A stretch of DNA of 64,000 nt, taken from positions 248,001 to 312,000 of the forward strand of contig NZ_QANL01000004.1 in NCBI RefSeq assembly GCF_003067705.1, written 5' to 3'. Shown here one piece after another: positions 46,570-57,291 of this stretch. The position numbers and the translations under genes were made by a program. The notes under the pieces were generated by a model. It did no database searches and was not told the origin of the DNA. It saw only the letters and a program-made list of their open reading frames with translations. Source of the DNA: Planctomonas deserti (lineage in GTDB: Bacteria; Actinomycetota; Actinomycetes; Actinomycetales; Microbacteriaceae). Every line of letters begins with the position of its first letter. Position 1 is the stretch's first letter.

Positions 46570-47799
46570 GTGGCCGAGAGAACTGAAGTCGTGTTCGTCG
46601 ACGGGGTGCGCACCCCGTTCGGCCGCGCCGGCGAGAAGGGGATGTACTGGCAGACCCGCGCCGACGACCTCGTCGTCAAGGCGATGATCGGCCTGCTCGA
46701 GCGCAATCCGTCGCTGCCCAAGGAGCGGGTCGACGAGGTCGCGATCGCCGCGACCACGCAGACGGGCGACCAGGGCCTCACGCTCGGCCGCACGGCCGCG
46801 CTGCTCGCGGGCCTCCCCCGCTCGGTGCCCGGCTACGCCATCGACCGCATGTGCGCCGGCGCCATGACCAGCGTCACCACCACAGCGGGCGGCATCGCCT
46901 TCGGCGCGTACGACGTGGCCATCGCGGGCGGCGTCGAGCACATGGGGCGGCACCCGATGGGCTTCGGGGCGGACCCCAACCCGCGCTTCCTCGCCGAGCG
47001 GCTGGTGAGCGAGGACGCCCTGAACATGGGCAAGACCGCCGAGCGGCTCCACGACCGGTTCCCGCACCTCACCAAGGAGCGCGCGGACAGCTACGCCCTG
47101 CGCAGCCAGCAGAAGGTCGCCGAGGCCTACGCCGCGGGCAAGATCCAAGCGGACCTCGTGCCCGTCGCCACGCGCAGCGACGCGGGCTGGGGCTTCGCGG
47201 ACCGCGACGAGGCGCCGCGACCCGACACAACGCTGCAGGGGCTCGCCGGCCTGCGCACCCCGTTCCGGCCGCACGGCCGCGTCACGGCGGGCAACTCCTC
47301 CGGCCTGAACGACGGCGCAACGGCCGCGCTGCTGGCGAGCGAGGACGCGGCGAAGGAGCTCGGGCTGCCCGCGCGGATGCGGCTCGTGAGCTTCGCGTTC
47401 GCCGGCGTCGAGCCCGAGGTGATGGGCATCGGCCCGGTCCCCTCCACCGAGAAGGCCCTGCGCAAGGCGGGGCTGACCATCGACGACATCGGGCTGTTCG
47501 AGCTGAACGAGGCGTTCGCCGTGCAGGTGCTCGCGCTGCTCGACCACTTCGGCATCGACGACGACGACCCGCGCGTGAACCAGTACGGCGGATCCATCGC
47601 GTTCGGTCACCCGCTCGCGTCCTCCGGCGTTCGGCTGATGAACCAGCTCGCGCGCCAGTTCGAGGAGCACCCGGAGGTCCGCTACGGCCTCACGGCCATG
47701 TGCATCGGGCTCGGCCAGGGCGGCAGCGTCATCTGGGAGAACCCGCACTTCGACGGGAAGAAGAAGAGCAAGAAGAAGAGCACGAGGAGCGCACGATGA
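46570..47799 (+). CDS. fadA: Acetyl-CoA C-acyltransferase (thiolase)
   Basis: It catalyses the last step of fatty-acid beta-oxidation. The 409-residue GTG-initiated protein has nucleophile Cys95 (IDRMCAGAM), the His in AFGHPLASSG and the second Cys in CIGLGQGG, plus NEAFAVQ and the usual thiolase folds. A Lys/Ser-rich tail (KKKSKKKSTRSAR) follows the end of the fold. The stop overlaps the fadB start as ATGA, and the purine-rich tail codons supply the ribosome-binding site for fadB. Confidence 0.95.
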   Translation: MAERTEVVFVDGVRTPFGRAGEKGMYWQTRADDLVVKAMIGLLERNPSLPKERVDEVAIAATTQTGDQGLTLGRTAALLAGLPRSVPGYAIDRMCAGAMTSVTTTAGGIAFGAYDVAIAGGVEHMGRHPMGFGADPNPRFLAERLVSEDALNMGKTAERLHDRFPHLTKERADSYALRSQQKVAEAYAAGKIQADLVPVATRSDAGWGFADRDEAPRPDTTLQGLAGLRTPFRPHGRVTAGNSSGLNDGATAALLASEDAAKELGLPARMRLVSFAFAGVEPEVMGIGPVPSTEKALRKAGLTIDDIGLFELNEAFAVQVLALLDHFGIDDDDPRVNQYGGSIAFGHPLASSGVRLMNQLARQFEEHPEVRYGLTAMCIGLGQGGSVIWENPHFDGKKKSKKKSTRSAR

Positions 47800-49925
47800 C
47801 CGACACCGGCACCCTGAACGCCCTGGTGGCCCTCGACCCCGACGAGGTCGTCACGCACTCCTTCGTGCGGGACGTGCCGCTCGCGCGCGGCCGTGTCCTC
47901 GCCCTGATCACCCTCGACAACGGCCGCGACCACAAGCGCCCCAACACGCTCGGCCCGGCGACGCTGCTCGAGCTGGAGGGCGTGCTCGACGCGCTGGCCG
48001 AGCGCGCGGCGCGCGCCGAGATCGCGGGCGTCGCCGTGACCGGGAAGCCCTTCATCCTCGCCGCGGGTGCCGACCTCACGAAGGTCGGCGAGATCCCGAG
48101 CCGCGACGTCGGCAAGCAGCTGGCCCAGCTCGGCCACCGCGTGCTCGGCAAGCTCTCCGAGCTCGGCGTGCCGTCGTTCACCTTCATCAATGGCCTCGCC
48201 CTCGGCGGCGGCACGGAGATCGCACTGAACTCGACCTACCGCACGGTCGACAGCTCCATCCCGGCGCTCGCCCTGCCCGAGGTGTTCCTCGGCATGATCC
48301 CGGGCTGGGGTGGCAGCTGGCTGCTGCCGAACCTCATCGGCATCGAGAACGCCCTCAAGGTGATCGTCGAGAACCCGCTGAAGAACAACCGCACGCTCAA
48401 GGGCCGGGAGGTGTTCGAGCTGGGCATCGCCGACGCGATCTTCCCGCCCGCCAACTTCCTCGAGGACTCCCTACGCTGGGCCGACGGCGTGCTCACGGGC
48501 GCCATCGAGGTGAAGCGCCCGCACCAGCCCGGCAGGCTCGAGCGGCTCGCCAAGTGGGACATCGCGGTCGGCATAGCGCGCAAGCAACTCCTGGCCAAGA
48601 TCGGTCCGGTGGCCGAGGCGCCGTACCGCGCCCTCGACCTGCTCAGGGCTGCGAAGAACACGACGCGGGCGGAGGGGTTCGCCGCCGAGGACGAGGCTCT
48701 GGCCGACCTCGTGGCCGGCGATCAGTTCCGTGCATCCATCTACGCGTTCAACCTCGTGCAGAAGCGGGCGAAGCGCCCCGAGGGCGCGCCCGACAAGTCG
48801 CTGGCTCAGCCGGTCACGAAGGTCGGCGTGGTCGGCGCCGGCCTGATGGCGACCCAGTTCGCGCTCCTGTTCGCCCGGCGCCTGCAGGTGCCCGTGCTCA
48901 TCACGGACCTCGACCAGGCGCGGGTCGACAAGGGGCTGTCCACCATCCACTCCGAGATCGACAAACTGCGCGACAAGGGCCGGATCTCCCCCGACGAGAC
49001 GAACCGGCTGAAGGCCCTCGTCACGGGCACGACGGACCGCACGGACTTCGCCGACGCGGACTGGGTCATCGAGGCGGTGTTCGAGGAGCTCGGCGTGAAG
49101 CAGGACGTCTTCGCCGACATCGAGCGGTACGTGTCCGAGACGGCCGTGCTGGCGACGAACACGTCGTCCCTCTCCGTCGAGGCGATCGGCGCGAAGCTCG
49201 CGCACCCCGAGCGGCTGGTCGGCTTCCACTTCTTCAACCCCGTCGCGGTCATGCCGCTCATCGAGGTCGTGCGCACGCCGCAGACCACCGACGCGGTGCT
49301 CAGCACGGCGATGGTCACCGCCGCGGCGCTCAAGAAGAACGCCGTGATCACGCGCGACACCCCGGGCTTCGTCGTGAACCGCATCCTGGCGAAGGTCCTC
49401 GGCGAGACGATGCACGCGGTCGACTCCGGCACCCCGCTCGAGGTGGTCGACTCGGCGCTCGACCCGTTCGGGATGCCGATGTCGCCGTTCGCGCTGCTCG
49501 AGCTCGTGGGCCTCAAGGTCGGCGCGCACGTGCTGGACACGCACCACGCCGCCTTCCCCGACCGGTTCTTCGCCAGCAGCACCCTGCACGCCCTGGCCGA
49601 GCACGGCCGGATCTACGAGCGGGACGCGAAGGGCACGGTGAAGGGCTTCGACAGGACGGCCCTGCGGATCGTGCGGGGCGGGACAAGCCCGATGACCGGC
49701 GAGCAGATCCGCGAGCGCGTCGAGGTCGGCCTCGCCGACGAGATCAAGCGGATGCTCGACGACGGCGTCGTGCACGCCGCGGAGGACATCGACCTGTGCC
49801 TGATCCTTGGCGCGGGCTACCCGTTCCAGATGGGCGGCGTCACGCCGTACCTCGACCGGGTCGGCGCCAGCGAGAGGGCGTTCGGCGGCACGTTCCACGA
49901 GCCGCCTATCCGCGGCGTCGAGTGA
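47796..49925 (+). CDS. fadB: Multifunctional enoyl-CoA hydratase/3-hydroxyacyl-CoA dehydrogenase
   Basis: This 709-residue enzyme combines the N-terminal crotonase fold (PFILAAGADLTKVGEI, oxyanion hole LALGGGTEIAL) with an NAD-dependent dehydrogenase. The latter has a Rossmann start KVGVVGAGLMATQFALLFARR at about 344 and a conserved His in VGFHFFNPV. A C-terminal domain repeated around VVNRILAKVLGETMHAV follows. It forms the beta-oxidation complex with FadA. Confidence 0.96.
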   Translation: MTDTGTLNALVALDPDEVVTHSFVRDVPLARGRVLALITLDNGRDHKRPNTLGPATLLELEGVLDALAERAARAEIAGVAVTGKPFILAAGADLTKVGEIPSRDVGKQLAQLGHRVLGKLSELGVPSFTFINGLALGGGTEIALNSTYRTVDSSIPALALPEVFLGMIPGWGGSWLLPNLIGIENALKVIVENPLKNNRTLKGREVFELGIADAIFPPANFLEDSLRWADGVLTGAIEVKRPHQPGRLERLAKWDIAVGIARKQLLAKIGPVAEAPYRALDLLRAAKNTTRAEGFAAEDEALADLVAGDQFRASIYAFNLVQKRAKRPEGAPDKSLAQPVTKVGVVGAGLMATQFALLFARRLQVPVLITDLDQARVDKGLSTIHSEIDKLRDKGRISPDETNRLKALVTGTTDRTDFADADWVIEAVFEELGVKQDVFADIERYVSETAVLATNTSSLSVEAIGAKLAHPERLVGFHFFNPVAVMPLIEVVRTPQTTDAVLSTAMVTAAALKKNAVITRDTPGFVVNRILAKVLGETMHAVDSGTPLEVVDSALDPFGMPMSPFALLELVGLKVGAHVLDTHHAAFPDRFFASSTLHALAEHGRIYERDAKGTVKGFDRTALRIVRGGTSPMTGEQIRERVEVGLADEIKRMLDDGVVHAAEDIDLCLILGAGYPFQMGGVTPYLDRVGASERAFGGTFHEPPIRGVE

Positions 49926-49938
49926 TGGATCGTTCGGC

Positions 49939-50919
<981 letters not shown>

Positions 50920-51020
50920 GTGTTCCTCCGTCTGTGGTGACCCGCGGTCAAGGGTAGGTCCTCGGCCGCCGCCGTGTTCGCGGCCTGGCCGATGTCGCCT
51001 GTCGGGTCTAGCGTGTGCGC

Positions 51021-51617
51021 ATGAGCACGCAGTACTACGTCGCCTCGACGGCGGACGGTTTCATCGCCGACGAGGACGACCGCATCGACTGGCTCCTGCG
51101 GCTGGGCTTCGAGGAGTTCCAGGCCCACTACGACGCCTTCATCAGCCAGGTCGGCGCCATCGTCATGGGCTCGCGCACCTACGAGTTCCTGCTCGGTGAG
51201 GGACCGTCGGCCTGGGCCTACGGGGACACGCCGACCTGGGTCCTCACCACCCGGGACCTGCCGGCGATCGAGGGCGCACGCATCTCGATCGGCGCCGCGG
51301 ACGTCGCCACCGTGCACGCCGCCGCGACCGCGGCCGCCGGGGACCGGAACGTGTGGGTGGTCGGCGGCGGTGACGTGGCCGCGCAGTTCGCCGACGCGGG
51401 GCTGCTCGACGAGGTGCACCTCACGATCGTGCCGGTGTTCCTCGGCCGGGGGCGGCGACTGTTGCCCATCACCACGGGCGCGAGGACCGTGACCCTCGAC
51501 CGCACAACGTCGTTCCCGAGCGGCGCGATCGAGCTGCGCTACGCCCTGCGGCCGGCACAGGAGGCCGAGCCCGCGCGCGAGGCCGGGCCCGGACAGGACG
51601 CCGGGCCCGCGCGCTAG
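51021..51617 (+). CDS. Dihydrofolate reductase family protein
   Basis: This 198-residue RibD_C/DHFR-fold protein starts with [25 protein letters not shown]. It has [15 protein letters not shown] and [22 protein letters not shown] motifs of the family. A short Ala/Gly/Pro/Glu tail follows. The family is widespread and often annotated as dihydrofolate reductase, but the true substrate is rarely known. ATG at 51021 preferred over GTG at 51015. It converges on dxs. Confidence 0.9.
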   Translation: MSTQYYVASTADGFIADEDDRIDWLLRLGFEEFQAHYDAFISQVGAIVMGSRTYEFLLGEGPSAWAYGDTPTWVLTTRDLPAIEGARISIGAADVATVHAAATAAAGDRNVWVVGGGDVAAQFADAGLLDEVHLTIVPVFLGRGRRLLPITTGARTVTLDRTTSFPSGAIELRYALRPAQEAEPAREAGPGQDAGPAR

Positions 51618-51638
51618 GGCGAGCCCGTCCGAGGACCG

Positions 51639-53588
51639 CTACTCGGCGTCGGCCCGGCGGCTGAACACCGGGTCCTCGGCGTCCTCCGGCAGCGGCCGGG
51701 CGATCGGGATCTTGCTGCCGAGCACCTGCGCCACGACGTCGCGGGCGATGTGCTGCGGCGTGAGGCCGACCTGCTCGAGGATGTCGTCCCGCGAGCCGTG
51801 GTCGAGGAACTCGTCGGGCAGGCCGAGCTCCGTCACGGCCGTGTCGACCCCGGCGCCACGCAGGTCCTGGCGGATGCGCGTGCCGATGCCGCCGACCCGG
51901 ACGCCGTCCTCGATGGTGATGACGAGCCGGTGCCCGGCCGCGAGGTCGATGACGCTGCGGGGAACGGGCACGACCCAGCGCGGGTCGACGACGGTCGCGC
52001 CGATGCCCTGCGCCGTGAGCCGCTCGGCGACGTCGAGGCCGATCTGCGCCATGGGTCCGACCGTGACGATGAGCACGTCGCGGCGGGCCTCCTCGCGGAG
52101 CACGTCGACGCCGTCGGGCAGCCGGCGCACGGCGTCGATCTCGGTGCCGACGTTGCCCTTGGAGAATCGCACGACGGTGGGAGCGTCCTCCACCTTCACG
52201 GCCTCGCCGAGCTCCTCGCGCAGGCGGGTCGCGTCGCGCGGGGCGGAGAGCCGGATGTGCGGCACGACCTGCAGGATCGCGAGGTCCCACATGCCGTGAT
52301 GGCTCGGCCCGTCCGGACCGGTGACGCCGGCGCGGTCGAGCACGAACGTGACGCCGGCGCGATGCAGCGCGACGTCCATGAGCACCTGGTCGAACGCGCG
52401 GTTGATGAAGGTGGCGTAGAGGGCGACGACCGGGTGCAGGCCGCCGAAGGCGAGGCCGGCCGCCGAGGTCACGGCGTGCTGCTCGGCGATGCCGACGTCG
52501 TGCACGCGCTGCGGGTACTTCTCGGCGAGCTTGTGCAGCCCGACGGGTCGCAGCATCGCGGCGGTGATGCCCACGATCGCGGGGTTCTCGTCGGCGAGCG
52601 TCACGATCTCATCGGCGAACACGCTCGTCCAGGACGGCGTGGTCGACGGGTCGAGGGGCTCGCCGGTCTCCGGGTCGATCTGGCCGACGGCGTGGAACTG
52701 GTCGGCGGCGTCCTGCAGGGCGGGCTCGTAGCCGCGCCCCTTCTGGGTGATCGCGTGCACGATCACCGGCGCGCCGTAGTTCTTGGCCTGGAGGAGCGTC
52801 TCCTCCATGGCGTCGACGTCGTGGCCGTCGACGGGGCCGAGGTACTTGATGTCGAGGTTCGAGTAGAGCGCCTCGTTGTTGGTGAACCGGCTGAGGAAGC
52901 CGTGCAGCCCGCCGCGCACGCCGCGGTAGATGGCCTGGCCGGGGGCGCCGAGCCGGTCGAACGCCGCGCGGCTGCCGAAGTAGAGGTCGCGGTACGAGCG
53001 CCGGGTGCGCACGGTGTTGAGGAAGCGCGCCATGCCGCCGATGGTCGGCGCGTAGGAGCGCCCGTTGTCGTTCACGACGATGATGAGCCGGCGGTTGTTG
53101 TCGTCGGAGATGTTGTTGAGCGCCTCCCACGTCATGCCGCCCGTGAGGGCGCCGTCGCCGACGACTGCGACGACGTGCCGGTCGTCCTGCCCCGTCATCT
53201 GGAACGCGCGGGAGATGCCGTCCGCCCAGCTCAGCGAGCTCGACGCGTGCGAGCTCTCCACGATGTCATGGACGGACTCGGAGCGCTGGGGATAGCCGGC
53301 GAGCCCGTTGGTCTTGCGGAGCCGGGAGAAGTCCTGGCGACCGGTGAGGAGCTTGTGCACGTAGGACTGGTGCCCGGTGTCGAACACGATCGCGTCGCGC
53401 GGCGAGTCGAAGACGCGGTGGATCGCGATCGTCGTCTCGACGACGCCCAGGTTCGGGCCGAGGTGCCCGCCCGTCCGCGACACGTTCTCGACGAGGAAGC
53501 GGCGCACGTCGGCGGCGAGCTCGACGAGCTGGGCGCGGCTGAGGCCGTCGAGATCCCGTGGACCGGAGATCGCCTCGAGTAGACCCAT
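51639..53588 (-). CDS. dxs: 1-deoxy-D-xylulose-5-phosphate synthase
   Basis: It condenses pyruvate and glyceraldehyde 3-phosphate to start the MEP isoprenoid pathway. The 649-residue thiamine-dependent enzyme has the family motifs FDTGHQSYVHKLLTGR, VGDGALTGGMTWEALNN with the ThDP pyrophosphate loop, HDVDAMEETL and a pyrimidine domain with GVTGPDGPSHHGMWD. The length is normal. ATG at 53588 has AAAGG seven bases upstream; a GTG at 53597 overlaps that ribosome-binding site. The 241-base gap upstream is shared with the divergent transporter operon. Confidence 0.96.
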   Translation of the reverse strand: MGLLEAISGPRDLDGLSRAQLVELAADVRRFLVENVSRTGGHLGPNLGVVETTIAIHRVFDSPRDAIVFDTGHQSYVHKLLTGRQDFSRLRKTNGLAGYPQRSESVHDIVESSHASSSLSWADGISRAFQMTGQDDRHVVAVVGDGALTGGMTWEALNNISDDNNRRLIIVVNDNGRSYAPTIGGMARFLNTVRTRRSYRDLYFGSRAAFDRLGAPGQAIYRGVRGGLHGFLSRFTNNEALYSNLDIKYLGPVDGHDVDAMEETLLQAKNYGAPVIVHAITQKGRGYEPALQDAADQFHAVGQIDPETGEPLDPSTTPSWTSVFADEIVTLADENPAIVGITAAMLRPVGLHKLAEKYPQRVHDVGIAEQHAVTSAAGLAFGGLHPVVALYATFINRAFDQVLMDVALHRAGVTFVLDRAGVTGPDGPSHHGMWDLAILQVVPHIRLSAPRDATRLREELGEAVKVEDAPTVVRFSKGNVGTEIDAVRRLPDGVDVLREEARRDVLIVTVGPMAQIGLDVAERLTAQGIGATVVDPRWVVPVPRSVIDLAAGHRLVITIEDGVRVGGIGTRIRQDLRGAGVDTAVTELGLPDEFLDHGSRDDILEQVGLTPQHIARDVVAQVLGSKIPIARPLPEDAEDPVFSRRADAE

Positions 53589-53829
53589 CCCGTGCACCTT
53601 TCGCAGCCTGCGGGACCACTCGCCCCGCCTGGGAGTCTACGCACCGACCCTTGGAACGGGCGGAATGGCGGCGGGGCGAGCGTGTTGGGCGGTGGAGCCG
53701 GCGACGGGACCCCCTCGGCACAGCCGCGTCCTCCTTCATGGCGCAGTGTTACGGCGGCGCTCGTGCGGAGGAGGGGCGCGCTCATAGGTTGATCCCGCCC
53801 CGTCACACCGCCCGCCGCAAGGAGTCCCC

Positions 53830-55479
53830 ATGTCGTTCCACCGCGTTCGCACCCGCCTCGCCGCCACCGCAGGCGCCGCCGCACTCCTGGCCGGTGTCCT
53901 CGCCGGCTGCGCCGCCCCGGCCGCCACGGGCGGTGGTGCCGGTGACGGTGCCGGCGCCTCGACGCTGTCCGGCTCCCCGGTGGAGGGCGGCTCGCTCGTC
54001 TTCGCCGACATCGAGCTGCAGACCGACTTCCAGGTGCAGAAGGCCTTCAACTACACGCAGTCGAACGTGTTCCGGAACATCGCCGACCGGCTGACGGCCT
54101 TCGACCCCGAGACCGGCGAGGTCGTGCCGTGGATCGCGTCGGAGTGGACCGTGAACGAGGACAACACGGAGTTCACCTTCACCATCCGTCCCGACGTCAC
54201 GTTCTCGGACGGGACCCCCCTCGACGCGGCCGCCGTCAAGGCGAACCTCGACCAGCTCGGCCTCGGCGACGACGCCAAGAAGATCGTGAAGAACCGCGAC
54301 TTCATCGGCTACGTCGGCTCCGAGGTCACCGCCGAGGACACCGTCGTCGTGCGCCTGTCCGAGCCGAACGCCGACTTCCTGAAGGCCACGGCGGCCGCGA
54401 CCGCGAGCCTGCTCGCGCCCGCGACGCTTGCCCTCGACTACGCCGGGCAGGCCGACATCAGCAAGATCGTCGCATCCGGCCCGTTCGTCTTCGAGTCGCA
54501 GGTGCCCGACCAGGAGCTCGTGTTCACCAAGCGCGACGACTATGCCTGGCCGTCGTCCATCTCCACGAACGACGGCGCCGCGCACCTCGACGAGGTCGTC
54601 TTCCGCGCCATCCCCGAGGTCGGCCTCCGCGTGGGCGCCGTCGCCTCCGGGCAGGCGGACGTCTCCCGCGGCGTGCAGCCGAGCGACGAGGCGAGCGCCA
54701 CCGCATCCGGCATCGAGCTCGCCGTCGCCGAGGCGCCCGAGCTCACGGCCAACTGGGCCGCCTTCCGCGGCGGTGCGCCCGTCGTCTCCGATCAGAACGT
54801 GCGCCGGGCGCTGCAGATCGGCTTCGACCGCGAGGCCCTGAAGTCGACCGTGCTCAGCGAGCGCTACCCCCTCTCGGGCTCCGTGCTCAACCGCTCCGCC
54901 CCGGGCTTCGTCGACCTGAGCGACGAGTTCGCCTACGACGCGGACGAGGCCGAGCGCCTGCTCGACGAGGCCGGCTGGAAGGTCGGCAGCGACGGCATCC
55001 GCGAGAAGGACGGCCAGCGGCTGCGCGTCTCGATCGCCGCGAGCCCCCGCAGCGTCGTCATCAAGCCCGCGTTCGAGTTCATCGAGTCCGAATGGCGCAA
55101 GATCGGCGTCGAGCTGACGAACAACGCCGGTGACAGCGCGATCCTCGCGACCGCGCTCGGCGACCCGGCCTACCCCATCATCGGGTCGCGGCAGTTCTAC
55201 CTCGGCGGCCTCGGCCCGCTCTTCAGCGCGGCCGGCAACACCAACACCTACGTCTCGGACGACGAGCTGAACGCGCTTTTCGCCACCGAGCGCGCCGCGA
55301 CCGAGCCGAGCGAGCGCGAGGCCGTGCTCGCCGACATCCAGGAGCGGCTCGTGCTCGGGACGAACCTCCTCGTGCCCCTGTGGGACGAGGTGCAGGTGCA
55401 CGCCGTCGGCAAGGGCGTCCACATCTCCTTCGACGGCGGGACCGCCCCGCTGCTCCAGGAAGCCTGGGTCGAGGACTGA
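53830..55479 (+). CDS. Substrate-binding lipoprotein of a peptide/nickel-type ABC importer
   Basis: This extracellular lipoprotein of 549 residues has a signal peptide with lipobox LAGC (Cys near residue 27). It belongs to solute-binding family 5 (peptide/opine/nickel). It has the family's FNYTQSNVFRNIADRLTAFDPETGEVVP start, FTFTIRPDVTFSDGTPLDAAAVK and a C-terminal lobe ending near LLVPLWDEVQVHAVGKGV. It is the first gene of a six-gene operon. The substrate is unknown; the genes downstream suggest an organosulfur or N-containing organic compound. The start is preceded by AAGGAG at good spacing. Confidence 0.93.
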   Translation: MSFHRVRTRLAATAGAAALLAGVLAGCAAPAATGGGAGDGAGASTLSGSPVEGGSLVFADIELQTDFQVQKAFNYTQSNVFRNIADRLTAFDPETGEVVPWIASEWTVNEDNTEFTFTIRPDVTFSDGTPLDAAAVKANLDQLGLGDDAKKIVKNRDFIGYVGSEVTAEDTVVVRLSEPNADFLKATAAATASLLAPATLALDYAGQADISKIVASGPFVFESQVPDQELVFTKRDDYAWPSSISTNDGAAHLDEVVFRAIPEVGLRVGAVASGQADVSRGVQPSDEASATASGIELAVAEAPELTANWAAFRGGAPVVSDQNVRRALQIGFDREALKSTVLSERYPLSGSVLNRSAPGFVDLSDEFAYDADEAERLLDEAGWKVGSDGIREKDGQRLRVSIAASPRSVVIKPAFEFIESEWRKIGVELTNNAGDSAILATALGDPAYPIIGSRQFYLGGLGPLFSAAGNTNTYVSDDELNALFATERAATEPSEREAVLADIQERLVLGTNLLVPLWDEVQVHAVGKGVHISFDGGTAPLLQEAWVED

Positions 55480-55487
55480 TCCCTCAG

Positions 55488-56447
55488 ATGCTGCGCTATC
55501 TCGCGTCCCGGGCCGGGCAGGCGCTCGTCGTCCTCTGGATCACGTACACGATCGTGTTCGTGCTCATCCAGACGCTGCCGTCCGACCCCGTGACGATCTT
55601 CCTCGCCAGTGACGCGGGCGCCGACCAGGAGCTCATCGACCGGGTGAGCGCCCTGTACGGCTACGACCGGCCGTGGTTCGAGCAGTACGCGCTACAGCTC
55701 GGCAACCTGCTGCGCGGCGAGTTCGGCTTCTCGCTCTCCACGGGGCAGTCGGTGCTCGAGCGGATCGGCAGCGTCGTCGGCAGCACGCTTGCGCTCGCCT
55801 CGACCGGCCTGCTGCTCAGCGTGCTCATCGCGATCGGGATCAGCGCGATCGCGTTCCTGGTCGACTCGCCCCGGCTGCGCGCCGTCATCGTCGCGGCGCC
55901 CTCCCTGTTCAGCTCGATCCCCGTGTTCTGGCTGGGCATCGTGGTGCTGCAGGTGTTCTCGTTCCAGCTGCGCATCCTCTCGCTGTTCCCCGACGGCTCC
56001 CTGCTGTCGCTGCTCATCCCGGCCCTCGTGCTGGCCATCCCGGTGTCGGCGCCGATCGCGCAGGTGCTGCTCACCGGGGTCGAGCAGGCGTCCGAGCTCG
56101 CGTTCGTGAAGACCGCGCGGGCCAAGGGCGCCCGTCCGATGCGGGTCTTCTGGCACCACGTCTTCCGCTCGTCGCTCGGGGCCACCACGGCGGTCATCGG
56201 CACGACGCTCGGCGTGCTCATCGCCGGATCCGTCATCACGGAGACCGTCTTCGCCCGCCCGGGCCTCGGCTCCGTGCTCCTGCGCGCCGTGATCGCGCAG
56301 GACGTGCCGCTGGTGCAGGGCCTCGTGTTCCTCACCACCCTTGTCGTGGTCGTCGCCGCGCTCGTCGTCGATCTGATCACCCCGCTGCTGGACCCCCGGG
56401 TCCTCCGCAGCGTGGGAACGAGAGGGGTGTCCCGCCTTGGCGCTTAG
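55488..56447 (+). CDS. ABC transporter permease, first subunit
   Basis: This inner-membrane permease of 319 residues has six helices with a DppB-type layout. These are an N-terminal helix (ALVVLWITYTIVFVLIQTLP), a long loop with GEFGFSLSTGQSVLERI, and the EAA motif KTARAKGARPMRVFWHHVFR before the last two helices. It starts eight bases after the preceding gene and overlaps the next by eleven. Confidence 0.93.
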   Translation: MLRYLASRAGQALVVLWITYTIVFVLIQTLPSDPVTIFLASDAGADQELIDRVSALYGYDRPWFEQYALQLGNLLRGEFGFSLSTGQSVLERIGSVVGSTLALASTGLLLSVLIAIGISAIAFLVDSPRLRAVIVAAPSLFSSIPVFWLGIVVLQVFSFQLRILSLFPDGSLLSLLIPALVLAIPVSAPIAQVLLTGVEQASELAFVKTARAKGARPMRVFWHHVFRSSLGATTAVIGTTLGVLIAGSVITETVFARPGLGSVLLRAVIAQDVPLVQGLVFLTTLVVVVAALVVDLITPLLDPRVLRSVGTRGVSRLGA

Positions 56448-57291
56448 TCGATCGCTCCCCGCCGTCCGCGTGCCGCGCGGCATCGGGGCCCTCCCCCTGC
56501 CCGGCCCGGCCACGGCGCTGTCCGCCCTCCTCGTGCTCGTGCTCGTCGCCTGGCTCGTCGTCCCCGGCCTCTTCACGTCCTACGACCCTCTGGTCGGCGA
56601 CTCCGCGGAGGTCTTCCTCGCGCCCAGCGTGGCGCACCCCTTCGGCACCGACCACCTCGGTCGCGACGTCCTCGCCCGGGTGATCCACGGGACGACGCAG
56701 ACCGCGCTGACCGCCGGCCTCGCCGTCCTGGTCGGCCTCGCGCTGGGCACCGCGATCGGCCTGGCCTCCTCGACCCTCGGCCCGTGGGCCGACGCGATCA
56801 GCATGCGGGTCATCGACGCCCTCATCGCCCTCCCGGCGTTCATGGTCGCCCTGTTCGTGGTCTCCGCCTACGGCGCGGGGCCCGTCTCCCTGGGCGTCGG
56901 CGTCGGCATCGGCTCCATCGTGCTGTTCGCCCGCGTGACCCGCGCCGAGGTGCTCCGGGTCCGCGCGCTCGACTACGTGGAGGCGAGCAAGCTCGCCGGC
57001 GCAGGCTACTTCCGTCAGCTGTTCGGGCACATCCTGCCCGGCGCGGCAGGCGCGCTCATCGCACTCGCCGTCGTCGACTTCGGCGCGGCCGTCCTCGCCG
57101 TGTCCGCCCTCGGCTACCTCGGCTTCGGCACCCCGCCCCCGACGCCCGAGTGGGGGCTCATCATCGCGGAGGGGCGCAACTACCTGGCCAACGCCTGGTG
57201 GATGACGTCGCTGCCCGGCACCTTCGTGCTGCTCGTCGTCGTGGCGCTCGGGGTCCTCGGCCGCTACCTCGGAAAGGTGACCCGTGCCTGA
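56437..57291 (+). CDS. ABC transporter permease, second subunit
   Basis: This DppC-type permease of 284 residues has helices around ALSALLVLVLVAWLVVPGLF and GLAVLVGLALGTAIGLA. The FGTDHLGRDVLARVIHG motif is characteristic of the DppC family, and EASKLAGAGYFRQLFGHILPG is the EAA loop. It starts with TTG and overlaps the previous gene. Confidence 0.93.
   Translation: MALSRSLPAVRVPRGIGALPLPGPATALSALLVLVLVAWLVVPGLFTSYDPLVGDSAEVFLAPSVAHPFGTDHLGRDVLARVIHGTTQTALTAGLAVLVGLALGTAIGLASSTLGPWADAISMRVIDALIALPAFMVALFVVSAYGAGPVSLGVGVGIGSIVLFARVTRAEVLRVRALDYVEASKLAGAGYFRQLFGHILPGAAGALIALAVVDFGAAVLAVSALGYLGFGTPPPTPEWGLIIAEGRNYLANAWWMTSLPGTFVLLVVVALGVLGRYLGKVTRA

Noticed and set aside
53589-53829. Possible riboswitch in the 241-base gap between dxs and the transporter operon
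   Set aside because: I looked for recognisable SAM, cobalamin or TPP motifs and found none; the gap is probably just divergent promoters.
53803-55422. 539-residue minus-strand frame across the substrate-binding protein
   Set aside because: Antisense shadow in GC-rich DNA, lacking any motif or signal peptide.
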